From IMG/VR virus record IMGVR_UViG_3300025889_000549, positions 1-32,069 of that record: DNA of 32,069 nucleotides; one strand, 5' to 3'. Origin of the DNA: a virus. Of this stretch, positions 20,958 to 28,799 are shown piece after piece. A model generated the notes under the pieces. The model saw only the letters and a list, made by a program, of their open reading frames with translations. It was not told the origin of the DNA and ran no database searches. The position numbers were made by a program, and so were the translations under genes. Each line of letters starts with the position of its first letter. Position 1 is the stretch's first letter.

Positions 20958-21117
20958 TTGTTGTACCTCTATTTGAATTATAACTGGTAGAATCATTCTC
21001 AATAATCACAAGCCTCCTGCAGATCTCATGCATGACAGCATGGATGAGAGCATCGGTCCGCTCGAATAGAGCATCGACTACCGACTCGAGCTCACCCTGC
21101 TCCATGTCATGAGCCAT
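20920..21117 (-). CDS. hypothetical protein, 65 aa
   Basis: MAHDMEQGELESVVDALFER and TDALIHAVMHEICRRLVIIE form a long amphipathic helix, followed by a polar tail rich in Asn, Thr and His. The start overlaps the stop of the MuF-like gene (ATGGCTCATGA) and its 3' end overlaps the protease start by 38 nt. The overlapping region also contains a TATAAT-N3-AATAGAGG element. A small accessory head protein is possible, but no family is recognised. Confidence 0.6.
   Translation of the reverse strand: MAHDMEQGELESVVDALFERTDALIHAVMHEICRRLVIIENDSTSYNSNRGTTNEEATTHHDSDH
20966..20982 (-). promoter_or_regulatory. late-gene element TATAAT-N3-AATAGAGG, copy 5
   Basis: TATAATTCAAATAGAGG on the minus strand ends 8 nt before the protease ATG at 20957 and its AGAGGT is the ribosome site. 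It lies inside the 3' part of the 65-residue gene. Confidence 0.5.
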
Positions 21118-21949
21118 CCCACAGGACATCGATAGAGTCGAGATCGATCTCTTCGCCTGCATCCTCATAACACTCACAGCCTGGATGTCCAGGCGGATGT
21201 GGATCTCCCGAGTCGAAGTCATCATCGATCGGTATTGGACCTTGATCTTCATTGCCCTGACAGATGCTGCAGGTGTTCGGACCAGCTCCGACCCACTGCT
21301 TCTTGCCGATGCCATTCTCTTTGAGGAAGGCTTGCTGAGCTGAGCTCATGGCTTGATTGGCTTCAGTGTTGGCGATCATGAAGGCTCGAGTATCAGAGAT
21401 CCCTTCGAATTCAGACACGATGATCTCGGCCAGCTCATCGATCGTGGCCATGCCAGTCCTTGTGTCTCGGATCAGATTGATCATCCGATTGCGAGTGGTC
21501 TCATCGATACTTGACTTGTTAAGTAAATAATTCGCCTGGTCCTGGAGAGCATCCAGGTAGTAGCTATTGGTCAGCTCGAATGTCACGAATGGATCTGCAG
21601 CCTTCTGCAGCTTGATCCCCTGCCTCTGATAAAAGCTCTCTACTGAATAGGTGAATGCCTGGATCAGTACAGCATAGACATCCTTCTGGCTGACATATTT
21701 GGCGATCGACTTCTGATTGTCTTCCACCCATTTTGTGACACGCTTCTCATCGAATTCTTCATCATTGACCATCCACTTCGGCAGCTTCTTGGCCATCGCT
21801 GAGACCTGATCCAGTATGCCTGCAGACAGAGAATCCTCGAATGACTTGAAGTCATCAGTGGTCCTGAAGGCTTCTAGTGGCTCATTCTTTTTGCTGGCTT
21901 TGGACAAGAATCTATCGACTGCTGCAGAGAGTCGCTGCAGTTTGTTCAT
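21107..21949 (-). CDS. MuF-like minor head / head morphogenesis protein, 280 aa
   Basis: The C-terminal part carries the MuF signature: TRAFMIANTEANQAMSSAQQ, KKQWVGAGPNTCSICQGNED and GDPHPPGHPGCECYED, with the C-x2-C ... HP-x-x-HP-x-C-x-C metal-binding pattern. The N-terminal 150 residues are helical. MuF proteins are head components delivered or located near the portal, and their gene usually sits between portal and protease, as here. The ATG overlaps the portal stop. Confidence 0.85.
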   Translation of the reverse strand: MNKLQRLSAAVDRFLSKASKKNEPLEAFRTTDDFKSFEDSLSAGILDQVSAMAKKLPKWMVNDEEFDEKRVTKWVEDNQKSIAKYVSQKDVYAVLIQAFTYSVESFYQRQGIKLQKAADPFVTFELTNSYYLDALQDQANYLLNKSSIDETTRNRMINLIRDTRTGMATIDELAEIIVSEFEGISDTRAFMIANTEANQAMSSAQQAFLKENGIGKKQWVGAGPNTCSICQGNEDQGPIPIDDDFDSGDPHPPGHPGCECYEDAGEEIDLDSIDVLWDGS

Positions 21950-23676
21950 ACTACTTTGCTCAGGCTCTTCCGAAGGTTGGTGACTTCAGCCAGGAATTGC
22001 ACCTGATAATCTGCCATGTAGTCTTTGAAGATGGAGCGGACCTCATCAGCATCTGCAGCTTTGCTGAGCTTGGTATTCATCTCATCCACTACATTCTGAG
22101 GCAGCACATCAGACTTGAATGCTCTCAGTGCCTTGCCATCCTTCTTGCGATTGACAGCGTACTTGCGGAATGCTCGGAGCTCGGTGACTAGCTGGATATG
22201 ATTCTGCTCGGCCGACTTCTGCTTTTGCTCTGCAGGCACATCACCATTCTCAGGATCTTTGCGATCTTCTTCTGGATCTTTTGGCTCAGGCTTGTCTTCA
22301 TCATCACTGCCCGAAGCCAGGCTTGCTAGTGCTGCAGCAGCATCAGCTCGAGCCTTCTGTGAGTCGGCATCAATGAATGTCGGATTGCCGAGCACGAATG
22401 GTTTGTCCACACCGAGAGGCTTCTTGCCCTGATCCTGTCGGACCTCATCGATAGTAGTCTGGCCAGAGCGGATGAGGATCTCATTCTTCTCTGCTTCAGC
22501 TCGCTCATCGACTTGATCAAGACCAGTGTACTTGAAGGCCAGATTCTCGAAGCCCATATCATTCTGGATAACATCGGTGAAGATCTCCTCGAAGAAGTGA
22601 GCCAGAGGCATCAGACCACTGTTGAATCCGATGTCTTGCTGGACCTCGCCTGTACTCTTGTTCACTGATTCGGTGAAGCCGAGCTCATTCGGTTGGATCT
22701 CGAATAGCATACAGGTCTTCTTCATCAGCCATTCCTGGAGCTCTTTGTATCGCATGTCTTCAGGCTTGACTGCAGGAGTGTAGCCAGTAGCACCCTTGCC
22801 CGATGGCACGAATTTGAGCTTGCTCATGGCACGAGTATCGCCAGACAATGCTGCATCCCATAGTGCCTGGAATTCTTTGATCTGGTCAGGTGTCCATGCT
22901 TCAGGCACACCGAAGAAGCCCTCTGGAATGTTGCCTTCAGTGAGCAGGTGGACATTGTAGATATCTGACTTCAGGGCAGCGGAGACACCGAGTACCAGGC
23001 TCTCAAGTGGAGCAAGGCCATATGGTGTATAGGTCCGAGAATTCATCATCTCGTAGTACATCTCATCGGCTGTGAATGTAGCCACCTCTTTGCCATGAAT
23101 GATCTGTCGGTATGCAGTATCGGGAGGCATTGGAGTGCCACCATTATCATCAAGCTCGAGCACGATCGTGGCTGCATCTACAGGCTCGAGAGCGTATAGA
23201 CCACCACCCATATTCGGTCGCTTGTATAGGACCATTGCATCAAGCACCAGGAGATCATCCACGAGGGTATCAATAAACTCTCGGAAGCGGACCTTGTAGC
23301 CACCGATAGATTTGAAGTCCTTCTTCAATGGCTTGATCTGAGCTGAGTAGTCTGCCTTGTCATCATTCTCGGCTGCGACAATATCCCATTCAAGAGCATT
23401 GAGCTGTCGCTTCCTGCGATTGATAGCAGCTCGAGCCACATCATACTGGACCGAGAATCTCCTCAGTGTTGCGAAGTCGATGCCATTCGTAGAGCCAGGC
23501 TTTGTCCTACCACCTGGATATGGATTGTTGAATGGCAGGCGATCACGAAGCACTGCCTGCATGCCAGAGTTTGATGCACCATTGTCGGCTTTGGCCATCT
23601 CACCGAGATAGTTTGCAAGAGGCTTCAGCACCACACTGGTGTAGATAGACTTGCTTGCATCTTTGATAATTCCCAT
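21946..23676 (-). CDS. portal protein (HK97 type), 576 aa
   Basis: The core has the usual portal segments: LRRFSVQYDVARAAINRRKR, DTLVDDLLVLDAMVLYKRPN, FTADEMYYEMMNSRTYTPYG, APLESLVLGVSAALKSDIYN and CMLFEIQPNELGFTESVN. After residue 450 comes a charged linker (SDDEDKPEPKDPEEDRKD) and a helical C-terminal domain. It forms the dodecameric ring through which DNA enters the head and to which terminase and connector bind. Located directly after the terminase large subunit with overlapping neighbours. Confidence 0.9.
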   Translation of the reverse strand: MGIIKDASKSIYTSVVLKPLANYLGEMAKADNGASNSGMQAVLRDRLPFNNPYPGGRTKPGSTNGIDFATLRRFSVQYDVARAAINRRKRQLNALEWDIVAAENDDKADYSAQIKPLKKDFKSIGGYKVRFREFIDTLVDDLLVLDAMVLYKRPNMGGGLYALEPVDAATIVLELDDNGGTPMPPDTAYRQIIHGKEVATFTADEMYYEMMNSRTYTPYGLAPLESLVLGVSAALKSDIYNVHLLTEGNIPEGFFGVPEAWTPDQIKEFQALWDAALSGDTRAMSKLKFVPSGKGATGYTPAVKPEDMRYKELQEWLMKKTCMLFEIQPNELGFTESVNKSTGEVQQDIGFNSGLMPLAHFFEEIFTDVIQNDMGFENLAFKYTGLDQVDERAEAEKNEILIRSGQTTIDEVRQDQGKKPLGVDKPFVLGNPTFIDADSQKARADAAAALASLASGSDDEDKPEPKDPEEDRKDPENGDVPAEQKQKSAEQNHIQLVTELRAFRKYAVNRKKDGKALRAFKSDVLPQNVVDEMNTKLSKAADADEVRSIFKDYMADYQVQFLAEVTNLRKSLSKVV

Positions 23677-23677
23677 T

Positions 23678-25417
23678 CTATTGTGCTCCTCTATTAGCCT
23701 CTGCTATAGCTGCTGCTGCAGCTCTCTCAGACTCTACTTTATCGGCATAAAATTGTTTTATCCCACTACTATTATTGTAACTGTCATAAGCAAAATTCAT
23801 AAGAGCAGTGCTATCTGGATGATCATCATGAGCATCTTCTTCATCGGGATGGTGGACCACCATGTACTCTCCGACATACCGCTTCTCCAGGTCAATGAAT
23901 TCATCCTCGAATTCTTCCGAGGCAATGGCTGTCTGCTGCTCGACTGTGAGCGGTACTCCAGGAGCAATCATCTTCACACCATGCTTGATCGGATCTTGCC
24001 AGTAGTACATCAGGTTGCCATTGATCTGCTTCTGGTAGAGAGCCTTGTACATGATGTCTTTGGTCATGCGAGAGAATTTCATGCGGAAGATCTTGTATGG
24101 AGTATGCCTCTCAAATTTGTCTGGCATGAAGTCACCCTGGCCAGTGGAGTCGATAGATCCAGCAGCAATCTTGAAGTACTGCAGCTCATCCTTGAGGGTA
24201 TCGAATTGATCCTCATAGTTTGTGCCATGCATGCCACCGACTGATCTCACGATGGTCAGCTTGCCATGAATCATTCGGCCGATCTTCAGGATGGTCTGGT
24301 CAGTGCTCTTGGCTGTGTCGAGACCGAAGTAGTGGTCCTGCTCAAGCCATGCCCTGTAGAGATCATACTGCTCAGGAGCGAGCTGATGCTCTGTGGCCCA
24401 GGCATCACACTCAGGCAGGGATCTTCGGACCGCTGCTTTGTACCAGGTCCGATATTCCAGGAAGACAGGATCTGCTGCTGGATTCTCGAATGGCTTATCG
24501 ATGCGACCAGCGATGAGCTGATGTGTGTCGATGTACATGCCACCCTGAAGCTGCCAGACATTATAGTATGGCTTCTGGATCTCAGGACTCATCAAGCCCT
24601 TCTGAGCGATCTGGCTCTTCACAGTACGCTCATAGACCAGGTGTCGAGCATCGCCTGTCATCTCGTACATTCTCCGCCTGTCGGCAGCAATCTCTGGATA
24701 TGTCATCACATAGGCTCGGCCCTTCTGGATGTCTCGGTAGAAGTCACACTTCACTGAGCCAGCAGTACCGACCTTCACGATCACAGCGTTTGTCGATGCA
24801 CCCATAGGCAGGATGTCTTCATTCACGATCTTGTCATTGATGTCTTGAGCTTCCTCAATAATGATCAGGTGGAGAGTCTTGGACTCAGGCTTCGATGTGG
24901 AGGTCACAGGGAATATGTAGCAGCTCGATCCATTGCCGAGCGTGATGGTCTTGGCATTGGACTCTTCCTTCGCCTTGCGGTTGGCATCGTGATCAATGAC
25001 CATCAGATCCTGCTTTGATTTGGTCAGAGCATTCTTCAGTCGCTTGAAGTCGGTATTTGCCTGCTCCTTCTGTGGAGCAAAGATCCCGATCTCGATCGGC
25101 AGGTCGAATAGCTTGGTCACGAATAGCATGATCGACTCGACTGTATGGACCAGGGATGTTGTCTTGCCTGATTGTCGAGTGTACTCAAAATTCAGCATCA
25201 CCGATTCGAGTGCTTCGATGTCTTCCTCAGTGACCTTCTTGCCTGTGAGCACCAGAAGATTCTGGATCAGAGGCATCAGGATCATTCGCCAGATCCGCCA
25301 CTGGTATCGATAGAATCTAGTCTTGTGGTACTTCCACAGGTGTTTCGCTGTCAGCACTTGCAGCTTCTTGGCTATCTGCTGAGCTGAGAGCGAGCCTGTC
25401 GGATTCTGGCTCGTCAT
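23678..25417 (-). CDS. terminase large subunit, 579 aa
   Basis: ATPase domain: Walker A-like TRQSGKTT (residues 80-87) and Walker B LIIIEEAQD (184-192). RNase H-like nuclease domain: YFGLDTAKSTDQT (D367) and GSIDSTGQGDF (D423) supply acidic metal ligands. The enzyme cuts concatemeric DNA and drives it into the prohead. The start at 25417 overlaps the small-subunit gene by 101 nt; a start near 25285 (MILMPL) would avoid this, but the sequence from residue 10 on looks coding. Confidence 0.9.
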   Translation of the reverse strand: MTSQNPTGSLSAQQIAKKLQVLTAKHLWKYHKTRFYRYQWRIWRMILMPLIQNLLVLTGKKVTEEDIEALESVMLNFEYTRQSGKTTSLVHTVESIMLFVTKLFDLPIEIGIFAPQKEQANTDFKRLKNALTKSKQDLMVIDHDANRKAKEESNAKTITLGNGSSCYIFPVTSTSKPESKTLHLIIIEEAQDINDKIVNEDILPMGASTNAVIVKVGTAGSVKCDFYRDIQKGRAYVMTYPEIAADRRRMYEMTGDARHLVYERTVKSQIAQKGLMSPEIQKPYYNVWQLQGGMYIDTHQLIAGRIDKPFENPAADPVFLEYRTWYKAAVRRSLPECDAWATEHQLAPEQYDLYRAWLEQDHYFGLDTAKSTDQTILKIGRMIHGKLTIVRSVGGMHGTNYEDQFDTLKDELQYFKIAAGSIDSTGQGDFMPDKFERHTPYKIFRMKFSRMTKDIMYKALYQKQINGNLMYYWQDPIKHGVKMIAPGVPLTVEQQTAIASEEFEDEFIDLEKRYVGEYMVVHHPDEEDAHDDHPDSTALMNFAYDSYNNSSGIKQFYADKVESERAAAAAIAEANRGAQ

Positions 25418-25940
25418 CGATTATTATCTTCCCATCTGCCATCAGGCCGAATTCTTCCAGCAATGCTTCCACTGGATCTTTTGCTCCTGCAGGTGGCAGG
25501 TCTTTGACATTGGTAGGCTCACGAAGCTCGACCTTGAGGATCTCATAGCAGAGCTTCTTGTCCATCATGTTCAAGCGATCCCATCTGCCGACATCCTTGA
25601 CAATGTTTGCAATAAGTTGTGCTTTTGCCATTCGGAGTGTAGGCACATTCTTCCGCTCGAGCTCCAGTGCTTTTTCAATAGCTGCTTCAGTTTTTTTAGC
25701 CTGTATGCTTGCCCTCTGCTTGCCCCATCCATTGACCATCCTGCGAGTGTGGCCAGATCTTATTCGTTTGACATCCCACCCCTTGACCTGCTGAAGCCAT
25801 GTGCCGATCATTGTGTGAGTATCTTGGACAATGAATTCACGCCTTAAAGCCTCCCAGTCCGTATAGACTGTGAGTGATGTTATGGCATGCTCGGGATTCT
25901 TTGAGATGCCATCAGTTGCTGTCTGTGGCTTCTTTGACAT
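25317..25940 (-). CDS. terminase small subunit candidate, 207 aa
   Basis: Located directly upstream of the large subunit. The N-terminal half (TDWEALRREFIVQDTHTMIG, WLQQVKGWDVKRIRSGHTRR) resembles a DNA-binding helix-turn-helix of the small-terminase type. Long helices (ASIQAKKTEAAIEKALELER) suggest the oligomerisation region, and a helical segment (VEALLEEFGLMADGKIIIDD) is followed by an acidic low-complexity tail. Small subunits recognise the packaging site. The assignment rests mainly on position and domain layout. Confidence 0.75.
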   Translation of the reverse strand: MSKKPQTATDGISKNPEHAITSLTVYTDWEALRREFIVQDTHTMIGTWLQQVKGWDVKRIRSGHTRRMVNGWGKQRASIQAKKTEAAIEKALELERKNVPTLRMAKAQLIANIVKDVGRWDRLNMMDKKLCYEILKVELREPTNVKDLPPAGAKDPVEALLEEFGLMADGKIIIDDEPESDRLALSSADSQEAASADSETPVEVPQD

Positions 25941-25943
25941 CTC

Positions 25944-26138
25944 CTACCCCTTTTTGATTTGCGGTCTACTATCTCCCGATAGCTCTTCAATTCCGACCAC
26001 AGAATATGTGGTCCGCTGCCTGATAGTCTTGGCTCGCTCGATCGCATTCTCTTCAGTGTCTGCATAGACAGTGATGTGTACGATATTGAGCTTGCCTAGA
26101 TCAGACTCGTCATAGGCTTCGACTGTGAATTTGTACAT
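25944..26138 (-). CDS. hypothetical protein, 64 aa
   Basis: MYKFTVEAYDESDLGKLNIV, then HITVYADTEENAIERAKTIR, and a short polar tail. The beta-alpha pattern with an EENAIERAK helix resembles small phage proteins with a beta-beta-alpha fold. The start at 26138 has AAGGAGGGAGAGAATC before the ATG; the longer frame to 26198 overlaps the upstream gene. It precedes the terminase small subunit gene by a few bases. Confidence 0.75.
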   Translation of the reverse strand: MYKFTVEAYDESDLGKLNIVHITVYADTEENAIERAKTIRQRTTYSVVGIEELSGDSRPQIKKG

Positions 26139-26370
26139 GATTCTCTCCCTCCTTATTTTGCGACTCTGCATCCTCGACCATCTTGAATGCTGACTCAATT
26201 ATATCCTCAGTGTGAAGATCTGACAGATGCTGCCAGTGGTCACGACACAGCAGGAGCTTCTCTCCATTCCTGCTCAGGCATGTGCCAGACCACTTCTTGC
26301 AGCCCTGGAATGCACATCTACCGAAGTTCACTTCTCCCTCACAATCAGATTCAGCTTGCCGAGTGTGCAT
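26110..26370 (-). CDS. small zinc-finger protein, up to 86 aa
   Basis: GRCAFQGCKKWSGTCLSRN and KLLLCRDHWQHLSDL contain a Cys-x4-Cys ... Cys ... Cys-x2-His set, a small zinc-binding unit of a kind often found in phage and actinobacterial proteins. A helical acidic tail follows. The start is uncertain: ATG 26370 overlaps the phosphatase gene by 43 nt, and an in-frame GTG before NFGRCAFQGC has GAGGGAG upstream. Function unknown. Confidence 0.65.
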   Translation of the reverse strand: MHTRQAESDCEGEVNFGRCAFQGCKKWSGTCLSRNGEKLLLCRDHWQHLSDLHTEDIIESAFKMVEDAESQNKEGENHVQIHSRSL

Positions 26371-26711
26371 GCCTGGATGTCATCAATGGCGATGTCTGGC
26401 TGCAGATCGGTCTTGAAGTGATGCTGTGTGCATGTGCCATCTGTACCCTTTGGCTCGGTACATCCGACATCCTCACAGCTCGTGTACTGCTTGTCAGCGT
26501 ACTGGCTGACATATTTATCGATCCCGATTGCTGAGGCCACCTGCCTAGCGTATAGCTCGCCTGATCCAGACCAGACAAGTATTCGAGTATTCTTGAAGCT
26601 CGCCAGAGCGATGAGCAGGCTTCTGATCCTCTCATTGGCCACAGGCTTCCCTGTGTTGCCAGTCTGGATCAGAGTGCCATCGATATCGAATGCGATCGTG
26701 ACCTTCTTCAT
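26328..26711 (-). CDS. HAD-like phosphatase domain protein, 127 aa
   Basis: MKKVTIAFDIDGTLIQTGN contains the HAD motif I DxDGTL (D9, D11), with motif II near ILVWSGSGELYA and DIAIDDI near residue 107 as a motif IV-like acidic site. This is the layout of short HAD phosphatases, which hydrolyse phosphate esters. A Cys-rich insert (SCEDVGCTEPKGTDGTC) is unusual. The ATG overlaps the stop of the upstream 61-residue gene. The substrate cannot be told; a nucleotide or sugar phosphate is plausible. Confidence 0.8.
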   Translation of the reverse strand: MKKVTIAFDIDGTLIQTGNTGKPVANERIRSLLIALASFKNTRILVWSGSGELYARQVASAIGIDKYVSQYADKQYTSCEDVGCTEPKGTDGTCTQHHFKTDLQPDIAIDDIQACTLGKLNLIVREK

Positions 26712-26893
26712 TTGAGATCCTCCAGCTCCTGCTCTAGCTTCGGCAGGAGTGTCTGAGCAAGGTCATGCATCTGCATCATCTCAATATGGTGGAGGTGAGC
26801 AGATATAGCAATGATTCGCCTGCAGACAAATATCCCAGACTTCAGAGCCATCCTCTGATTCAGTCGGTCCAGCAAGCGTGTGAGGCTTTCCAT
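26708..26893 (-). CDS. hypothetical helical protein, 61 aa
   Basis: MESLTRLLDRLNQRMALKSG, then helices with HLHHIEMMQMHDLA and LLPKLEQELEDLK. No domain is recognised. The gene overlaps both neighbours at start and stop (its first base is the last of the HTH gene, and the phosphatase ATG overlaps its stop), which supports expression. Confidence 0.65.
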   Translation of the reverse strand: MESLTRLLDRLNQRMALKSGIFVCRRIIAISAHLHHIEMMQMHDLAQTLLPKLEQELEDLK

Positions 26894-27204
26894 CAGAATG
26901 TACTCCCCAGGCGATTCTCTTTCAGTGCTTGGCGAGCCTCTAGTATAAGCTGAAGCTTCCCATCGGCCAGCTTGAAGCGTAGCCTCCTGACACTACTGGA
27001 GACACTAGGCTGGCTGACATCAAACACAGAGCCGATCTCCGCATGAGTGTATCCTGCACACAGCAGATCGACTATAAGCTGCTCCCTGAAGGTCAGAAGA
27101 TCATATGTCTCCTCGGCAACATTGAAGCCGACAGCCTTCTCTAGTGGAGTTATCTCTGAGTACATGTCATTGAGATCCACTTGCTCGAGTGTTTTTGTTT
27201 TCAT
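26893..27204 (-). CDS. sigma-70 region-4-like HTH protein, 103 aa
   Basis: After a short acidic N terminus (MKTKTLEQVDLNDMYSEITP), residues 40-85 read LLTFREQLIVDLLCAGYTHA, EIGSVFDVSQPSVSSSVRRL. This is the region-4/LuxR-type pattern of sigma factors in which the second helix-turn-helix reads the -35 element. No region 2 is present. The start at 27204 has GAGGCGGA upstream, whereas the longer frame to 27231 lacks a site. It could be a late transcription regulator, anti-sigma partner or a terminase-like small DNA-binding protein. Confidence 0.7.
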   Translation of the reverse strand: MKTKTLEQVDLNDMYSEITPLEKAVGFNVAEETYDLLTFREQLIVDLLCAGYTHAEIGSVFDVSQPSVSSSVRRLRFKLADGKLQLILEARQALKENRLGSTF

Positions 27205-27394
27205 TCCGCCTCGTGATTCCGACAGTGCCATCTTGAGCTCTGCCTATTTTGGCACTCTTATCTCGGACTATGTGAGCAGATACATTTCGACCGCATCGAT
27301 AGCATGGCACGACTACATTCTGCTTCTCGATATTTTCGAGGAAGATGTCCTGCTCGAATCCACACCATTCATGCTTGTATCTGTATACTGGCAT
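27167..27394 (-). CDS. FmdB-like zinc-ribbon protein, 75 aa
   Basis: The start MPVYRYKHEWCGFEQDIFL and VPCYRCGRNVSAHI fit the FmdB/CxxC-type regulatory zinc ribbon (P-x-Y-x-Y-x-C ... C-x2-C), with the first pair reduced to one Cys (WCGF). Such small proteins are common; their role is not well established. A polar basic tail overlaps the HTH gene. Located after the GT4-type glycosyltransferase. Confidence 0.75.
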   Translation of the reverse strand: MPVYRYKHEWCGFEQDIFLENIEKQNVVVPCYRCGRNVSAHIVRDKSAKIGRAQDGTVGITRRNENKNTRASGSQ

Positions 27395-27395
27395 A

Positions 27396-28799
27396 CTATT
27401 TCTTCTGCCTCTCTAGCTTCCGCCTTTGAGCACGATTCATGAATTGCCCTTCAGGACCACGCTTCTGCTCAAGCTCAAAATTCTCTTTGGCAGCAGCGAT
27501 TGCAGCCTCATCGACTACAGCGATCCACTGCTTGCAGATATTGGACCAGTTCAAATTGCTGACCCACTGGAAGGCAGCCTCGACATTTGGCTTCTCTTGG
27601 CCATCCATGATCTTCTCGATTGCATCTGCTGCAGCCTTCACATCCATGAGTGGCCTGATCCGCTCATTGTCACCTTCCTTCACGATCCACATGCTAGGAT
27701 CTGCACCGCTCGGGATCAGCTTGACACGATTCATTGCACCCATCTCTGTGAAGCTCGTATTGTCTGGAGCGACAACAGGAGTCTTTGTGGCCATTGCTTC
27801 GGTCATGGACAGACCCCATCCCTCACCGAGCGTAGTACTCAGCACCAGGTCCGCTGCATTGTATATGCGATTCACATCCTCGATCGGCATACCCTGATTG
27901 GCATTGAAGATCTTCGGACTTGGCAGGAAGAATTCATACTCTTTGCCGAGGCCGAGCTGATTGGCGATAGTGAAGATGTTGCCACCTGAGTCTTCGTACT
28001 GCATGTGCAGGTAGAGCAATGGTCTTCGGCCACGATCCCACAGCTCCTTGAGTATCATGAGGCTTCTGGCTATGTCCTTGCGTGGCTGATTGCGGTTGAT
28101 GTTCACGATCAGGAATCGATCATCGGCTTTGCCATTGAAGTATGAATTTCGGAAGTCGGCCACATCCTTCTTGTCCTGGATCGGGAAGAAGTTGCTCGGG
28201 TTATTGCCATGATAGATAACCTTCAGGCGATCCTCGAGCTCTGGCAGATGCTTCAGGGTTTCGGCCTTGCCATATTCGGTATAAACCACAGGGAAGTCAG
28301 CACCTGCTACTGTGTCCACCCACTGCTTCTTGAGCTGTGCATCGACAGGGTAGTACCAGACTGTCTTGAATACTTTGTGGCCATTCTGAGGCAGGGCATC
28401 CTGAGTCTTCTTGATCTCTTCCATGATCGGCTCGATCACGAAGGTGTCCTGCAGCATGAAGACCACATCATATTTGCCTGAGCCCATGAGGTCCAGGAGT
28501 CGCTGTCGGCCATAGACATCGCCATATGATCCAGCATTCATCATGCCACCAGGCATCGCTGGATAGACATTGCCTGGCCACTTCTCATTGTCCTTCGGAT
28601 CACCTGAGTAATTGATAGCCACGACATCGATATCATACTTGCCTGAAGCGTGAAGCTCTCTGGCTATGTTGCCGAGCACCTGAGCGAAGCCAGTGGCACA
28701 GCAGTAGTCACCATACAGCAAGAGCTTGACCTTCTCAGCACCTGCATCCAGTGCTCGCTTTGCTGCTTGATCGATTGTAGTTTGTCCTATTGCATCCAT
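27396..28799 (-). CDS. glycosyltransferase, GT4-like (GT-B), 467 aa
   Basis: The N-terminal Rossmann domain (EKVKLLLYGDYCCATGFAQV) and the C-terminal domain with ILKELWDRGRRPLLYLHM and ADLVLSTTLGEGWGLSMTEA show a GT-B enzyme with the E-x7-E motif of retaining GT4/GT1 families. It transfers a sugar from a nucleotide sugar to an acceptor. A basic C-terminal end (AQRRKLERQKK) follows. The start at 28799 shares TAATG with the dehydratase stop; GTG 28811 is an alternative. Confidence 0.85.
   Translation of the reverse strand: MDAIGQTTIDQAAKRALDAGAEKVKLLLYGDYCCATGFAQVLGNIARELHASGKYDIDVVAINYSGDPKDNEKWPGNVYPAMPGGMMNAGSYGDVYGRQRLLDLMGSGKYDVVFMLQDTFVIEPIMEEIKKTQDALPQNGHKVFKTVWYYPVDAQLKKQWVDTVAGADFPVVYTEYGKAETLKHLPELEDRLKVIYHGNNPSNFFPIQDKKDVADFRNSYFNGKADDRFLIVNINRNQPRKDIARSLMILKELWDRGRRPLLYLHMQYEDSGGNIFTIANQLGLGKEYEFFLPSPKIFNANQGMPIEDVNRIYNAADLVLSTTLGEGWGLSMTEAMATKTPVVAPDNTSFTEMGAMNRVKLIPSGADPSMWIVKEGDNERIRPLMDVKAAADAIEKIMDGQEKPNVEAAFQWVSNLNWSNICKQWIAVVDEAAIAAAKENFELEQKRGPEGQFMNRAQRRKLERQKK

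Noticed and set aside
21995-22008. Another TTGCACCT match within the portal gene
   Set aside because: It lies inside the C-terminal coding region, lacks the final CC of the ribosome-site motif and is not next to a start codon.
27426-27989. Plus-strand open frame of 187 codons
   Set aside because: It lies wholly antisense to the GT4-like gene, whose motifs are clear; the plus product is rich in Cys, His and Leu and has no ribosome site.
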